This document shows, one piece after another, positions 9,664-19,611 of a DNA stretch of 64,000 bases. The number at the start of each line of letters is the position of its first letter. Position 1 is the first letter of the stretch. The stretch is taken from contig QFZU02000024.1 in NCBI GenBank assembly GCA_003260025.2, positions 1 through 64,000 on the forward strand, read 5' to 3'. The position numbers and the translations under genes were made by a program. Source of the DNA: Microbispora triticiradicis. Its GTDB lineage: Bacteria; Actinomycetota; Actinomycetes; Streptosporangiales; Streptosporangiaceae. The notes under the pieces were generated by a model that searched no databases, was not told where the DNA came from, and saw nothing but the letters and a program-made list of their open reading frames with translations.

Positions 9664-11657
9664 TCAGCGCCTGAACAGACGTGGCGCCAGGTCGATGAGG
9701 TTCTTCTGCCACACGTCCCAGCCGTGCGGACCGGGGGTCACCCCGTCGAACTCGTAGTGGATGCCGAGACCGTCCAAGGTGGGCAGGGACGCCATGAAGA
9801 ACGGCTGCACGAAGTCGGTCTGGTCGCCGACGTACAGGCGCAGCATCCTGGTCCCCTTGTTGATCGCCTCCGCGTCGACGCCGTCGCCGCTGCCGAACCA
9901 GGCCGAGAACGCCGCCATGTAGGCGAACCGGCCCGGATACGCCTTGAGCACCCCGAGCGTCTGCACCCCGCCCATCGAGAGACCGGCCAGGGCCTGCCGC
10001 GACGGATCACTGGAGATGTTGTAGCGGGCCCGGGCCGCCGGAACGATGTTGTCGAGAAGCTCCTTGCCGAAGTCGGGCACGTTGCCGTTGCCCATCACGA
10101 CCACCATCGGTACGAGCTTCCCGTCGAGGAACTCGTGGTCGAGGATCTGCTTGGCGCGTCCCATCTCGACCCAGTCCGTGTAGCTCTGGCCGCTGCCGTG
10201 CTGGAGGTAGAGGACGGGATACGGCTCCGCCCGGCCGGCGTCGTATCCGGGCGGGGTCCACACCAGTGCGGTCCGGTCCTGGTTCGCGACGGTGCTCGGA
10301 TACGTCAGGCTCTCGATCTTTCCGCCCCGGCCGGCGGGGACGTCCGACAGGAGGCGCGACCGCTCACCGGGGATGAGGAAGGTGCTCCAGTTCGGCTCGG
10401 AGGTCACCTTCGCCGGGTTCGACGTGTCCTTGACCGAGACACCGTCCACGATCCACTGGTAGTAGTAGAACCACGGGTCCAGCGGACCGATGGTCGCCCG
10501 CCACCGGTCGCCGTCACGGGACATCGGGACGCGCAGCCAGCTCCCGCCGGGAGCGTCGTTCGCCCATACCGTGACGTGCTGGGCGTCCTTGAGGTCCGTC
10601 GTGGTCTCGAAGGTGACGAAGCCGTCCTTCGTCACGTACGGCGTCGGAGTCGTGCCGGGCCTCGGCGGGTTGAACTCGCCTTTCAGCGGCTCGTGACCGG
10701 CGCTCGGACCGTGATCCGGCGCCTTGCGGAACAGCCGCGGGAGGAAGTCGATCAGGTTCTCCTGCCAGGCGGTCCAGTTCGCCCCGGCGTCGGGGTTGAC
10801 CCCGTCGAACTCGTATCTGACACGGGACGCAGCGCCTGCGAGCCGCCCTCGGACACACCGGCGATGGCCTGGTGTTCCCGGTCGTGATGGACGCGGTAGG
10901 CGTCCCCGACGGCCTTGCGGAGGTCCTTGAGGTCCTTGTCGTCGTCCGGTCCGCGCCCGTCGGTGATCACGACCACCATCGGCTCGATGGAACCGCCGGC
11001 CGACAGGTTGTCGAGGATCTGCTTGGCACGGCCGAGGTCGAGCCAGTCGGTGGCGCTCCTGTCCGGGCCGGACAGCAGGTAGAGCACCGGAAGCGGCTTG
11101 CCGCCCTTGGCCGGGTAGCCCGGCGGGGTCCAGACCAGAGCCGACCGTTCCTGCTTCCCGACCCGGTAGGTCAGGGTCCCGACCTTGCCGCCCTGCCCCT
11201 GCGGCACGTCCGCCAGCAGACGCGCCGAGTCGCCCGCGACGAGGAAGGTGCTCCACAGAGGCTTGGACGCCACGGTGGTGGCGTTCGTCATGTCACCCGT
11301 GACCTGGTAGTAGTACAGCCCCGGCTTGAGCGGGCCGAGGGCCCCCCACCAGACGTCGCCCCGGCGGGTGAGGCCGTACTCCGCCCATGCGGAGGAGGGA
11401 CCGAAGTTCCCCTCGACGGCCACCTCCGACACCGGGCCCACCTTGGCCTCGACGGAGGCCGCCGGGATGCTGATCGACAGGTAGCCGTCGTCCGAAACGT
11501 TCAGCCACGGCGTGTCCGCCGCCGCCGGCCCGGGCGCGAAGAGGGGCACGAGGGGCGCGACCAGGACCGCCGCGATCGCCACGACCCCGGCGGCGATCAC
11601 CGCCGGAAGCCGGCGCGTCCCCCCGGGCCGCACGCCGCCGTGACGGAATAACGTCAT
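9664..11657 (-). pseudogene. Secreted two-module esterase, disrupted by internal deletion and frameshift
   Basis: The 5' part (11657 down to about 10830) encodes a signal peptide, an early beta-sandwich domain ending with GLYYYQVTG, and the start of an esterase D-like alpha/beta-hydrolase module ending at GVSEGGSQAL. The frame then breaks, and the original frame closes at 10752. In another frame, from about 10816, the module's last segment (RYEFDGVNPDAGANW, LPRLFRK) follows, and then a second complete beta-sandwich plus esterase module with intact AGLSMGGVQTL nucleophile elbow and TPGPHGWDVWQ. Against module 2, about 65 residues are missing in module 1, not a multiple of three bases. Module 1 had also lost the HG oxyanion element and the late His. 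The ATG has AGGAG seven bases upstream. The second module has no start of its own. Confidence 0.78.
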
Positions 11658-11956
11658 TCCGAAACTCCTTTATTGCCGGCAGTGTTATCGATCACCTTTG
11701 CACCAAGTCAAGGTAATTGATAAACCGCCATATCGGTAGATCGTTCGGGATGCCGTTCCCCGCAGCCCACGGGGTCGGGAACGTGACGCGTTCTCCCGTC
11801 TCCAGCATCTGGCGGGCGACGGTGAGCGCGGCGCCGTGGGCGTCGTACCCGTCGATCAGCGGGCCGGGACAGCCGGACACCACCGACGAGCGGAGTTGCG
11901 GCAGGGCCGCGTGCCGACCGCCGATAGCCTCTCGTGCGGACAAATCTGGAGGTCAT
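11658..11956. other. Divergent intergenic region
   Basis: This 299-base region separates the minus-strand esterase and the plus-strand LysE gene and must hold both promoters. It has a comparatively A/T-rich block near 11695-11745 (ATTGATAAACC, ATATCGGTAGATCG). I see no convincing operator or gene. Confidence 0.35.
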
Positions 11957-12580
11957 GTGCCAGAACTACTCATGGGGCTCAGCCTGGGGCTGGGGGCGGG
12001 CGTCATGCCCGGGGCGCTGCTGACGCTCGTCATCACGGCCAGCCTGCGCGGCGGCTTCCGCGCCGGCGTGCGCCTGGCCTGCGTGCCGCTGCTGTCGGAC
12101 CTGCCCGTGGTGCTGCTCGCCGTGACGGCCGTCGGGGCGCTGCCGGAGGCGCTGCTGCGCGTGCTGTCGGTGTGCGGCGGCCTCTACGTGGTCTATCTGG
12201 GTGTGGAGACGCTGCGCGAGGCCCGTACGGCGCTGCCGCCCCGGCCCGGCGAGGACGCGCCTTCCTCGGCGCGGGAGATCCTGCGCGGGGTGGTGGTGAA
12301 CCTGCTCAACCCGCACCCCTGGCTGTTCTGGATCGCGGTGGGCTCGCCGGTGTTCGTCGCGGCCTGGGACCGGGCCCCGGCGTACGCGCTGGGCTTCACC
12401 GGGGCCTTCTACCTGGTCCTGGTCGGTTCCAAGGTGGCGCTGGCGGGGGCGGTGGGGGCAGGCAGGCACCGGCTGACCCCCCGCGGCTACCGCCTGCTGC
12501 TCGGCGCGAGCGGCGTGCTGCTGGCCGCCGTCGGCGTCGTGCTCATCGTCCGAGGGCTGGCTCCCCGGGCTTACTCCTAG
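11957..12580 (+). CDS. LysE family translocator
   Basis: A 207-residue exporter of the LysE/RhtB group with about six transmembrane helices. It opens with LLMGLSLGLGAGVMPGALLTLVI, the usual first helix with a conserved Pro-Gly, and contains NLLNPHPWLFW, matching the family's NPK-like segment before helix 4. Such proteins export amino acids or small metabolites. The GTG at 11957 has GGAGG four bases upstream, short but better than the internal ATG at 11972. It converges with and overlaps the amino-acid permease gene by 38 bases. Confidence 0.83.
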   Translation: MPELLMGLSLGLGAGVMPGALLTLVITASLRGGFRAGVRLACVPLLSDLPVVLLAVTAVGALPEALLRVLSVCGGLYVVYLGVETLREARTALPPRPGEDAPSSAREILRGVVVNLLNPHPWLFWIAVGSPVFVAAWDRAPAYALGFTGAFYLVLVGSKVALAGAVGAGRHRLTPRGYRLLLGASGVLLAAVGVVLIVRGLAPRAYS

Positions 12581-14030
12581 GATTCGCCACCCGGCTCCGC
12601 CGGTATCCGTACAGGAAGTAGACGACCGTGCCCACGGCCATCCAGACGAAGAAGCGGATCCAGGTCTCCACCGGCAGGTTGAGCATCAAATAGGCCGAGG
12701 CCAGCACCGAGGCGATCGGCACCAGCGGCACCAGCGGGGTGCGGAAGGAGCGCGGCAGGTCGGGACGGGTCCTGCGCAGGATCACCACCGCGACCGCGAC
12801 GATCACGAACGCGAACAGCGTGCCGATGTTCACCAGCTCGGCGATCGCGCTGAGCGGGATCAGCGCCGCGAGCAGCGCGGTCACCACGCCGATGACGATG
12901 GTGATCCGGTACGGCGTGCGGAACCTCGGGTGGACCCGGGCGAGGGAGCGCGGCAGCAGGCTGTCGCGGCACATCGCGAACAGCACCCGGCTCTGGCCGA
13001 GCATGAGGGTCATCACGACCGTGGTGAGCCCGGCGATGGCCCCGACACTGATCAGGGTCGCCATCCAGGGCTGGCCCACCGACCGGAACGCGTCGGCGAG
13101 CGGGGCCGACTCGCTGAGCTCGGAGTAGTGCTGCATGCCGACGACCACGAGCGAGACCACCACGTAGAGGATCGTGCAGACGACGAGGGAGGCGATGATC
13201 CCGATCGGCAGGTCGCGCTGCGGGCGGCGGGTCTCCTCGGCGGCGGTCGCCACGACGTCGAAGCCGATGTAGGCGAAGAACACCAGCGCCGCGGCGGTGA
13301 AGACGCCGAAGACTCCGTAGGCGACCGGCTGCACGCCGAACAGCACCTGGATGAGGGGCGCCTTCAGCCCCTCGTCGGGAGGAAGCTGGTGCGCCGGCGG
13401 GACGAACGGCTGGTAGTTGCCCCCCTTGACGTAGAACAGCCCAGCGATGATCACGAGCAGCACCACGGCCAGCTTGATCGCCACCATGGCGCCGTTGAAC
13501 CTGATCGACATCTTGATCCCGGCCACCAGCACCCCGGTCAGCAGGAGCACGATCACGGCTGCGGGGATGTTGAAGACGGCGTGGTCACCGGCGAGGGACG
13601 GCGGCAGATCGATGCCGAAGTTCTTCAGCAGCGAGGCGAAGTAGCCCGACCAGCCCGAGGCGACCACCGCCGCGCCGAGCGCCAGCTCCAGCATCAAGTC
13701 CCAGCCGATGATCCAGGCCGGGAACTCGCCGATCGTGGCGTACGCGTAGGTGTAGGCCGATCCGGCGACCGGGACCGTGGCGGCGAACTCGGCGTAGCAC
13801 AGGGCCGCGAGCGCGCACACGACCCCGGCGACCACGAAGGAGATCGCGACCGCCGGGCCGGCCGTGTTGCGCGCCGCGACGCCGGTCAGCACGAAGATGC
13901 CGGTGCCCACGATGACCCCGACGCCGAAGACCGTCAGGTCGAGGGCGCTCAGCGTGCGCCTGAGCCGGTGCTCGCCGCCCTCGGCGTCCTCGATGGACTG
14001 TTCTACCGGTTTCGTCCGGAAAACGTTCAT
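12543..14030 (-). CDS. APC family amino acid permease, cationic amino acid transporter type
   Basis: About 495 residues, twelve or more helices. The segment LDLTVFGVGVIVGTGIFVLTGVAA is the typical first helix of the CAT/YfnA branch, and AGSAYTYAYATIGEFPAWIIGWDL and FFAYIGFDVVATAAEETRRPQRDLPIGI are also characteristic of it. It should take up amino acids with protons. The ATG at 14030 has AGGAG seven bases upstream, better placed than the ATG at 14045. Its 3' end overlaps the convergent LysE gene. No regulator is adjacent. Confidence 0.88.
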   Translation of the reverse strand: MNVFRTKPVEQSIEDAEGGEHRLRRTLSALDLTVFGVGVIVGTGIFVLTGVAARNTAGPAVAISFVVAGVVCALAALCYAEFAATVPVAGSAYTYAYATIGEFPAWIIGWDLMLELALGAAVVASGWSGYFASLLKNFGIDLPPSLAGDHAVFNIPAAVIVLLLTGVLVAGIKMSIRFNGAMVAIKLAVVLLVIIAGLFYVKGGNYQPFVPPAHQLPPDEGLKAPLIQVLFGVQPVAYGVFGVFTAAALVFFAYIGFDVVATAAEETRRPQRDLPIGIIASLVVCTILYVVVSLVVVGMQHYSELSESAPLADAFRSVGQPWMATLISVGAIAGLTTVVMTLMLGQSRVLFAMCRDSLLPRSLARVHPRFRTPYRITIVIGVVTALLAALIPLSAIAELVNIGTLFAFVIVAVAVVILRRTRPDLPRSFRTPLVPLVPIASVLASAYLMLNLPVETWIRFFVWMAVGTVVYFLYGYRRSRVANPRSKPGEPALGR

Positions 14031-14093
14031 CCGCAGGCTCCTCACGTCGATGACCTGCAGACTTCCCGGTCGGACCGGTATTACGCATGGTGA

Positions 14094-16007
14094 TCAGTCA
14101 GTCGGATGTACCAACCTGGCCGGGTGGCTCTCCATCACCTGCGAGCGCCGCGCGACGGCCTCGGTGATCTGGCGGGCGAGGTCCTGCCCGGTCAGGCCGA
14201 CGTCGGAGAGGATCTTGGCCCGCTTGGCGTGGTCGAGGAACCGCTGCGGGACGCCGTAGGTCCGCACCGGCACGTCCACGTCCGCGTCGCGCAGCAGGCG
14301 CGCCACGGCGTCGCCCACGCCGCCGACCCGGCCGTTGTCCTCCACCACCGCGACCAGCCGGTGCGCCGAGGCGGCGAGCACGAGGGCCTTGTCCAGCGGC
14401 TTCACCCAGCGCGGGTCGACCACCGTGGCCGAGATGCCCTGCGCGTCGAGCAGGGTCGCGGCCTCCAGGCAGATCTCCGCCATCGGGCCGACCGCGACGA
14501 GCAGCACGTCGGCGTCCCCGGCACGCAGCACGTCCATCTCGCCGAGCTTGCCGACCGCGTCGACGTCCGCGGGCAGCGCGCCCTTGGGGAAGCGGACCAC
14601 CGTCGGGCCGTCCTCGATCCTCACCGCCTCGGCCAGCAGTTCACGCAGCCGCGCGCCGTCGCGGGGCGCGGCGACCGACAGCCCGGGGACGACCTGGAGG
14701 AGTGACAGATCCCACATGCCGTTGTGGCTCGGCCCGTCGTCGCCGGTCACCCCGGCCCGGTCGAGCACGACCGTGACCGGCTGCCGGTGCAGCGCCACGT
14801 CCATCAGAAGCTGGTCGAAGGCCCGGTTGAGGAAGGTCGCGTAGACCGCGACCACCGGGTGGAGACCGCCGAACGCGAGTCCGGCGGCGCTGGTGAGAGC
14901 GTGCTGCTCGGCGATGCCCACGTCGTAGGTCCGGTCCGGGTACGCCTCGGCGAACGCCGCCAGGCCGGTGGGGTGGAGCATCGCCGCGGTGATCGCGACG
15001 ACGTCCGTCCGCTCCGCGCCGATCTTCACCATCTCGTCGCCGAAGACGTTGGTCCAGCTGTGCGGCCTGGGCCGCTCCTCGCCGGTCTCGACGTCGAAGG
15101 GCTGCGGCGAGTGGAAGCAGTCCTCGTCGTGGTTCTCCGCGTGCGCGTAGCCGTTCCCCTTGCGGGTGAGCACGTGCACGATGACGGGCCCGCGGAAGCC
15201 CCGGGCGCGGCGCAGGGCCGCCTCCACGGCGCCCTCGTCGTGGCCGTCGATCGGGCCGACGTACTTCAGCCCGAGGTCCTCGAACATGGCCTGCGGGGTC
15301 AGGATGTCCTTCAGGCCCTTCTTCATTCCGTGCAGCGTGTCGTACAGCGGCGTGCCGACCACCGGCACCCGGCCGAGGTTGTTCTTCACGAGCTCCAGCA
15401 CGTGCTCGTACCCCTGGGTCATCCGCAGGGACGACAGGTGCGAGGCGAGGCCGCCGATCGTCGGCGAGTAGGACCGGCCGTTGTCGTTGACCACGATGAT
15501 CAGCGGCAGGTCCTTGCGCCCGGCGATGTTGTTCAGCGCCTCCCAGGCCATCCCGCCGGTCAGCGCGCCGTCGCCGATCAGCGCCACCACCGTGCGGTCG
15601 GTCTCGCCGCCCAGCACGAACGCCTTGGCGAGCCCGTCGGCGTACGACAGGACGGTGGAGGCGTGGGAGTTCTCGATGAAGTCGTGCTCGGACTCGGCCC
15701 GGCTGGGATACCCCGACAGGCCGCCCTCCTGCCGCAGGGTGCCGAACCGCTCGGCCCGGCCGGTCAGCAGCTTGTGCACGTACGACTGGTGGCCGGTGTC
15801 GAACAAGATGGGGTCGCGGGGCGAGTCGAAGACCCGGTGGAGGGCGATGGTCAGCTCGACCACCCCCAGGTTGGGGCCGAGGTGGCCGGCGGTCTTCGCG
15901 ACCGTGGAGACCAGCACGTCGCGAATCTCCTCCGCCAGCGCGGGCAGCTGCCCGGCCTCGAGGCGCTTCACGTCGAGCGGGTCCTTGATCGTCTCCAGAA
16001 TCCCCAC
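14094..16007 (-). CDS. dxs: 1-deoxy-D-xylulose-5-phosphate synthase
   Basis: This enzyme joins pyruvate and glyceraldehyde 3-phosphate, using thiamine diphosphate, to start the MEP isoprenoid pathway. The 637-residue product begins [16 protein letters not shown], the usual DXS N-terminus. It has the ThDP motif [38 protein letters not shown], and a C-terminal transketolase domain with GIAEQHAL and [18 protein letters not shown]. The GTG at 16007 is chosen because similarity starts there; the ATG-initiated extension to 16082 has no family match. It is a single-gene unit. No linked carotenoid or terpene genes are present, so this is the housekeeping copy or an unlinked paralogue. Confidence 0.96.
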   Translation of the reverse strand: MGILETIKDPLDVKRLEAGQLPALAEEIRDVLVSTVAKTAGHLGPNLGVVELTIALHRVFDSPRDPILFDTGHQSYVHKLLTGRAERFGTLRQEGGLSGYPSRAESEHDFIENSHASTVLSYADGLAKAFVLGGETDRTVVALIGDGALTGGMAWEALNNIAGRKDLPLIIVVNDNGRSYSPTIGGLASHLSSLRMTQGYEHVLELVKNNLGRVPVVGTPLYDTLHGMKKGLKDILTPQAMFEDLGLKYVGPIDGHDEGAVEAALRRARGFRGPVIVHVLTRKGNGYAHAENHDEDCFHSPQPFDVETGEERPRPHSWTNVFGDEMVKIGAERTDVVAITAAMLHPTGLAAFAEAYPDRTYDVGIAEQHALTSAAGLAFGGLHPVVAVYATFLNRAFDQLLMDVALHRQPVTVVLDRAGVTGDDGPSHNGMWDLSLLQVVPGLSVAAPRDGARLRELLAEAVRIEDGPTVVRFPKGALPADVDAVGKLGEMDVLRAGDADVLLVAVGPMAEICLEAATLLDAQGISATVVDPRWVKPLDKALVLAASAHRLVAVVEDNGRVGGVGDAVARLLRDADVDVPVRTYGVPQRFLDHAKRAKILSDVGLTGQDLARQITEAVARRSQVMESHPARLVHPTD

Positions 16008-16244
16008 CGTGCATCCTTCCCGCTCGCCATCGAACGGATCGAGTCTAGTTCGACGGAGGCCGGGTGTTACCAGGGGTCGCACTGAACCTCCACAGACCTT
16101 CTCCGTAACGACATCTATTCCGCTTTACCCGTCGCCGCCTCCTGCCCTACTCTCATGATCTCGCGAGGGAGTCCGCTTTGAGGCGTTCGAGCCCCTCGCC
16201 ACCTTCTGTGACCCTGTTTCTCTGTCCGCTGGGGATGCCCACTC

Positions 16245-17039
16245 ATGATTCGCATAAGCCTCCGCGCTGCCGCCGTCGCGGCCACGGCGGCGGCCACCGT
16301 CCTCTCCCTCGCCGGCACGGCGGGCGCGTCCCCGGGCAAGGCCGCCCGGCCCATGCCCAGGGGCCAGGCCGCGCTGACGGCCAACCCCCTCTACAAGACG
16401 GGCGAGTTCGACTTCCCCGAGTGCTCGGAGCTGTCCCGCCGCCCCGACGACCTGGACACCTACCGGGTCTACCTCGACCACCTGCTCGACTGCCTCAACA
16501 AGTCGTGGGCCGAGGAGTTCCGGCAGGCGGGGCTGAGGTTCTCCCCGCCGAAGGTGCGCTACATCACCAAGAGCGTGCCGACGGGCTGCGGCAAGTACCC
16601 GGCGGGCTACGCCGCGGGCATGTACTGCCCCAAGAACGACACCATGTGGATCCTGCTGTACAAGTCGCAGCTGTCCGACCCGACCGAGTTCAACCTGTTC
16701 ACGGTCATCGCCCACGAGTACGGCCACTACGCGCAGGACCGCGCCGGCATCCTGCCGGAGGTCTACCGGCGCTACCGCACGTTGAGCAAGAAGCGGGCCT
16801 ACGACCTCACCCGCCGCGTCGAGCTCCAGGCCGAGTGCTTCTCCGGCGCCTTCATCGGCAGCGTGTGGCACTCCCTCGGCCGCGACGAGTTCGACTTCGA
16901 GGAGCAGCTCGACTGGATCACCGGCGACGCCGCGCACGGCAAGGCCCGGAGCATCCGTTACTGGCTCAAGCGCGGCTGGATCGGCAACGGCCCGAAGGCG
17001 TGCGACACCTTCAGCGCCCCCGCCCGTACGACCGCTTGA
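16245..17039 (+). CDS. Secreted neutral zinc metallopeptidase (YpfJ-like)
   Basis: A 264-residue protein with an N-terminal signal peptide (hydrophobic stretch to about residue 28, ending GTAGASP). The zincin active-site motif HEYGH lies near residue 153, followed by QDRAG. A third likely ligand segment is ELQAECFSG, as in the YpfJ / putative neutral zinc metallopeptidase family. Four or more cysteines suggest disulfides and an extracellular location. It faces the ROK/xylose-type operon tail to tail with a hairpin between them. Confidence 0.87.
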   Translation: MIRISLRAAAVAATAAATVLSLAGTAGASPGKAARPMPRGQAALTANPLYKTGEFDFPECSELSRRPDDLDTYRVYLDHLLDCLNKSWAEEFRQAGLRFSPPKVRYITKSVPTGCGKYPAGYAAGMYCPKNDTMWILLYKSQLSDPTEFNLFTVIAHEYGHYAQDRAGILPEVYRRYRTLSKKRAYDLTRRVELQAECFSGAFIGSVWHSLGRDEFDFEEQLDWITGDAAHGKARSIRYWLKRGWIGNGPKACDTFSAPARTTA

Positions 17040-17054
17040 CGGTTCCGCCCGGCG

Positions 17055-17085
17055 GTTCCGCCTGACGGTCCCCGTCAGGCGGGAC
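17055..17085. terminator. Bidirectional hairpin terminator between peptidase and ROK regulator
   Basis: Arms of 14 bases at 17055-17068 and 17072-17085 (CGCCTGACGG / CCGTCAGGCG core, one mismatch) flank a three-base loop. It lies 15 bases beyond the plus-strand stop and overlaps the last codons of the minus-strand regulator, so it can serve both convergent transcripts. Confidence 0.6.
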
Positions 17086-18283
17086 CGAGACGCGACAGCG
17101 CCTCCAGGGGGTCGGCGAGCACCTGCGTGAAGGCCAGCTCGGCGGCCCCCATCAGCGTCGCGTCGTCCCCCAGCGCCGTGGTGCGCAGCCGCAGCCGCTC
17201 CCGCGCCGCCGACAGCGTCCCGGTGGCGATCCGGCTGCGCACCTGGGCCGCCGAGCCGAGGTAGATCTCCCTGAGGATGCCGCCGAAGACGACCATCTCG
17301 GGGTTGAAGACGTTCACGAGGTTGGCGACGCCGAGGCCGAGCCAGCCGCCCACGTGGGCGAGGGCCTCCTGGGCCCGCACGTCGCCCCGGTCCGCCGCGT
17401 CGACCACCGCCCGCACCGCGTCCCTGCCGATCATCTCGCCGTACCGGCCGGCGTGCTCCATCAGGGCGGGCTCCCCCACCTCGGCCTCCAGGCAGCCGCG
17501 GGAGCCGCAGCCGCACCGGCGGCCGTCAGGGTTGACCACCATGTGGCCCACCTCGCCGCCGTACCCGCCGTGCCCGCCGAGAAGCTGGCCGTTCACGATG
17601 ATGCCGCCGCCGATGCCCACGTCTCCGTGCAGGTAGACCAGGTCGCGGCAGCCGATCCCGATCCCGCGGGTGTGCTCGGCGAGCGCGCCGAGGTTCGCCT
17701 CGTTGCCCACCGCCACCGGCATGCCGAGCGCGAGGCGCCGGGTCAGCTCCTCCCGCAGCGGCGTCTCCACGGCGCCGATGTTCGGCCCGAGCCTGACCAC
17801 GCCGTCGGAGCGGCGGACCACGCCGGAGACCCCCGCGGCCGCGCCGACGCAGATCGTGTCCTCCCGAGTCCGGCGCCGCATCTGCCGGGCGAAGCCCGCC
17901 AGGGTGCCCGCGACCTGCGCCAGGTCGAAGGGCCCACGCTCCCGCCTGGTCTCGCGGCGGTCGAGGATCACGCCGCCGAGGCCGATGCGGGCGGCGGCCA
18001 GCCGGTCCACCCCCACGTCGAAGGCGAGCACGTAGACGCGGGCCGTCTCCGGGCGGACGACCAGGGACGGCCGCCCCGCCCTTCCGGTGTCCCTGGGCAG
18101 TTCCTCCCGGACGAGCCCGGCCGCCGTTAGGTCGGCCGTCAGGGCCATGATGGTGCTGCGGTTGAGCCCCATCAGCGAGGTCAGCTCGGCCCGCGAGGTG
18201 GGCCCTCCCACGTGGACGTGCCGCAGCAGCGTCCCGAGGTTGTGCTTGCGGATCTCCTCCTGTGAGGGACCTGCGCGCATCAT
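17075..18283 (-). CDS. ROK family transcriptional regulator
   Basis: About 402 residues: an N-terminal winged helix-turn-helix (SRAELTSLMGLNRSTIMALTADL near residues 26-48), then a ROK sugar-kinase-like domain. It has GNEANLGALAEHTRG, the GDVGIGGGIIVNG phosphate-loop-like motif, and the zinc-binding CGCGSRGCLE pattern. It is the XylR/NagC type of repressor that releases DNA on binding a sugar. It is the distal gene of the CUT2 importer operon, 86 bases beyond the permease, so it probably controls that operon. Two adjacent ATG codons (18283 and 18280) are possible starts. Confidence 0.88.
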   Translation of the reverse strand: MMRAGPSQEEIRKHNLGTLLRHVHVGGPTSRAELTSLMGLNRSTIMALTADLTAAGLVREELPRDTGRAGRPSLVVRPETARVYVLAFDVGVDRLAAARIGLGGVILDRRETRRERGPFDLAQVAGTLAGFARQMRRRTREDTICVGAAAGVSGVVRRSDGVVRLGPNIGAVETPLREELTRRLALGMPVAVGNEANLGALAEHTRGIGIGCRDLVYLHGDVGIGGGIIVNGQLLGGHGGYGGEVGHMVVNPDGRRCGCGSRGCLEAEVGEPALMEHAGRYGEMIGRDAVRAVVDAADRGDVRAQEALAHVGGWLGLGVANLVNVFNPEMVVFGGILREIYLGSAAQVRSRIATGTLSAARERLRLRTTALGDDATLMGAAELAFTQVLADPLEALSRLGPA

Positions 18284-18369
18284 CGGAACGGCCTCGGACT
18301 TCCGTGGGGGGTGGGGGTCAGAGGCCCGGAAGGCCTCTGGGACTTGATCGGAGAGCGGAGCCCGCCCTG

Positions 18370-19611
18370 TCAGCGGCCGGTGGCCGCCGAGCGTTTGCGG
18401 GACAGCGCGTCCACACCCGCGGCGAGCAGCAGCACCGAGCCGGTCACGACGAACTTGACGCCGGCGCTGTAGCCCATCAGGCCCATGCCGTTCTCGATCA
18501 CCGCGACCACCGCGCCGCCGAGCACCGCGTCGAGCGCCCGGCCCTTGCCGCCGAAGAGGCTGGTGCCGCCGATGACGGCCGCGCCCACCGCGAACAGCAG
18601 CACGTTGCTGCCGCCCGTGTTGGGGTCGACCGAGTTGGCCCGGGACGCCGCGATGATGCCGCCGATCGAGGCCATGAAGGAGCAGATGACGAAGGCGGAG
18701 ATGCGGATGCGGTCTACGTTGATGCCGGCCCGGCGGGCGGCCTCGGCGTTGCCGCCGACGGCGTAGATGTGCCGGCCGTACGCCGTGCGCCGCAGCACGA
18801 AGGTCCAGATGATCAGCAGGATGACGATCAGCGGGACGACGATCGGCACGCCCTTGAGCGACACGATGGCCGTGCGGCTGCGCTCCAGGTTGAGCATGTA
18901 CACCGCGGCGCCCGCGATGACGGCGAGCGCCGCGACACGGGCGGCGATCACCGCCATGGGCGCGGCGACCAGGCCACGCGCGGCCCGGCGGCGCGCCTGC
19001 ACGAACTGGATCGCGGCGTAGGCGGCGACGCCCACGGCGGTGGCGATCCAGCCGGCGGCCGGCGGCACGTTCTTGTTGGCGATCGCGAGGATCGTCTCGT
19101 CGCGGATCGAGATGTTGGTGCCGTTCTTCACCAGCAGCAGGACGACGCCCTGGAAGGCGAGGAACGCCGCCAGCGTGACCACGAAGGACGGGATGCCGAG
19201 CTTGGCCACCAGCGACCCGAGGACCAGGCCGATGACCGCGCCGGTGACCATCGCGGTCAGCACCGCGAGGTACCAGGGCCAGCCCTGGAAGGTCAGCAGC
19301 ACGGCGAGCACCGCCGCGCAGACGCCGCTCGCGAAGCCGGCGGACAGGTCGATCTCGCCGAGGAGCAGCACGAAGATCAGGCCCATGGCGATGACGGCGA
19401 CCGCCGCGCCCTGGGTGAACAGGTTGGCGAAGTTCAGCGCCGACAGGAACGACGGCCGCAGGACCGAGAAGACCACGCACAGGATGATGAGACCGAAGAC
19501 GGCGGGGAGCGCGCCCAGCTCACCGCCGCGCACCCGCTCGACGTAGCCCCTGACGTGCGTGCCGATCGCGGAGTCGGCGTTCTCCTGCTTGGGGAGCGTT
19601 TCGGTTGTCAT
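18370..19611 (-). CDS. Sugar ABC transporter permease (CUT2, xylose type)
   Basis: A 413-residue permease with about ten helices, longer than ribose-type permeases and similar in layout to XylH. It has GEIDLSAGFASG and GRHIYAVGGNAEAARRAGINVDR, the typical loop contacting the ATPase in this family. The ATG at 19611 overlaps the stop of the ATPase gene by four bases (ATGA), showing translational coupling. It forms the membrane channel for the binding protein encoded upstream. The sugar is inferred as xylose-like from overall architecture only. Confidence 0.88.
   Translation of the reverse strand: MTTETLPKQENADSAIGTHVRGYVERVRGGELGALPAVFGLIILCVVFSVLRPSFLSALNFANLFTQGAAVAVIAMGLIFVLLLGEIDLSAGFASGVCAAVLAVLLTFQGWPWYLAVLTAMVTGAVIGLVLGSLVAKLGIPSFVVTLAAFLAFQGVVLLLVKNGTNISIRDETILAIANKNVPPAAGWIATAVGVAAYAAIQFVQARRRAARGLVAAPMAVIAARVAALAVIAGAAVYMLNLERSRTAIVSLKGVPIVVPLIVILLIIWTFVLRRTAYGRHIYAVGGNAEAARRAGINVDRIRISAFVICSFMASIGGIIAASRANSVDPNTGGSNVLLFAVGAAVIGGTSLFGGKGRALDAVLGGAVVAVIENGMGLMGYSAGVKFVVTGSVLLLAAGVDALSRKRSAATGR

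Noticed and set aside
14094-16007. dxs as a marker of a terpenoid gene cluster
   Set aside because: No prenyltransferase, terpene cyclase or carotenoid gene is nearby; the gene is isolated and looks like core metabolism.
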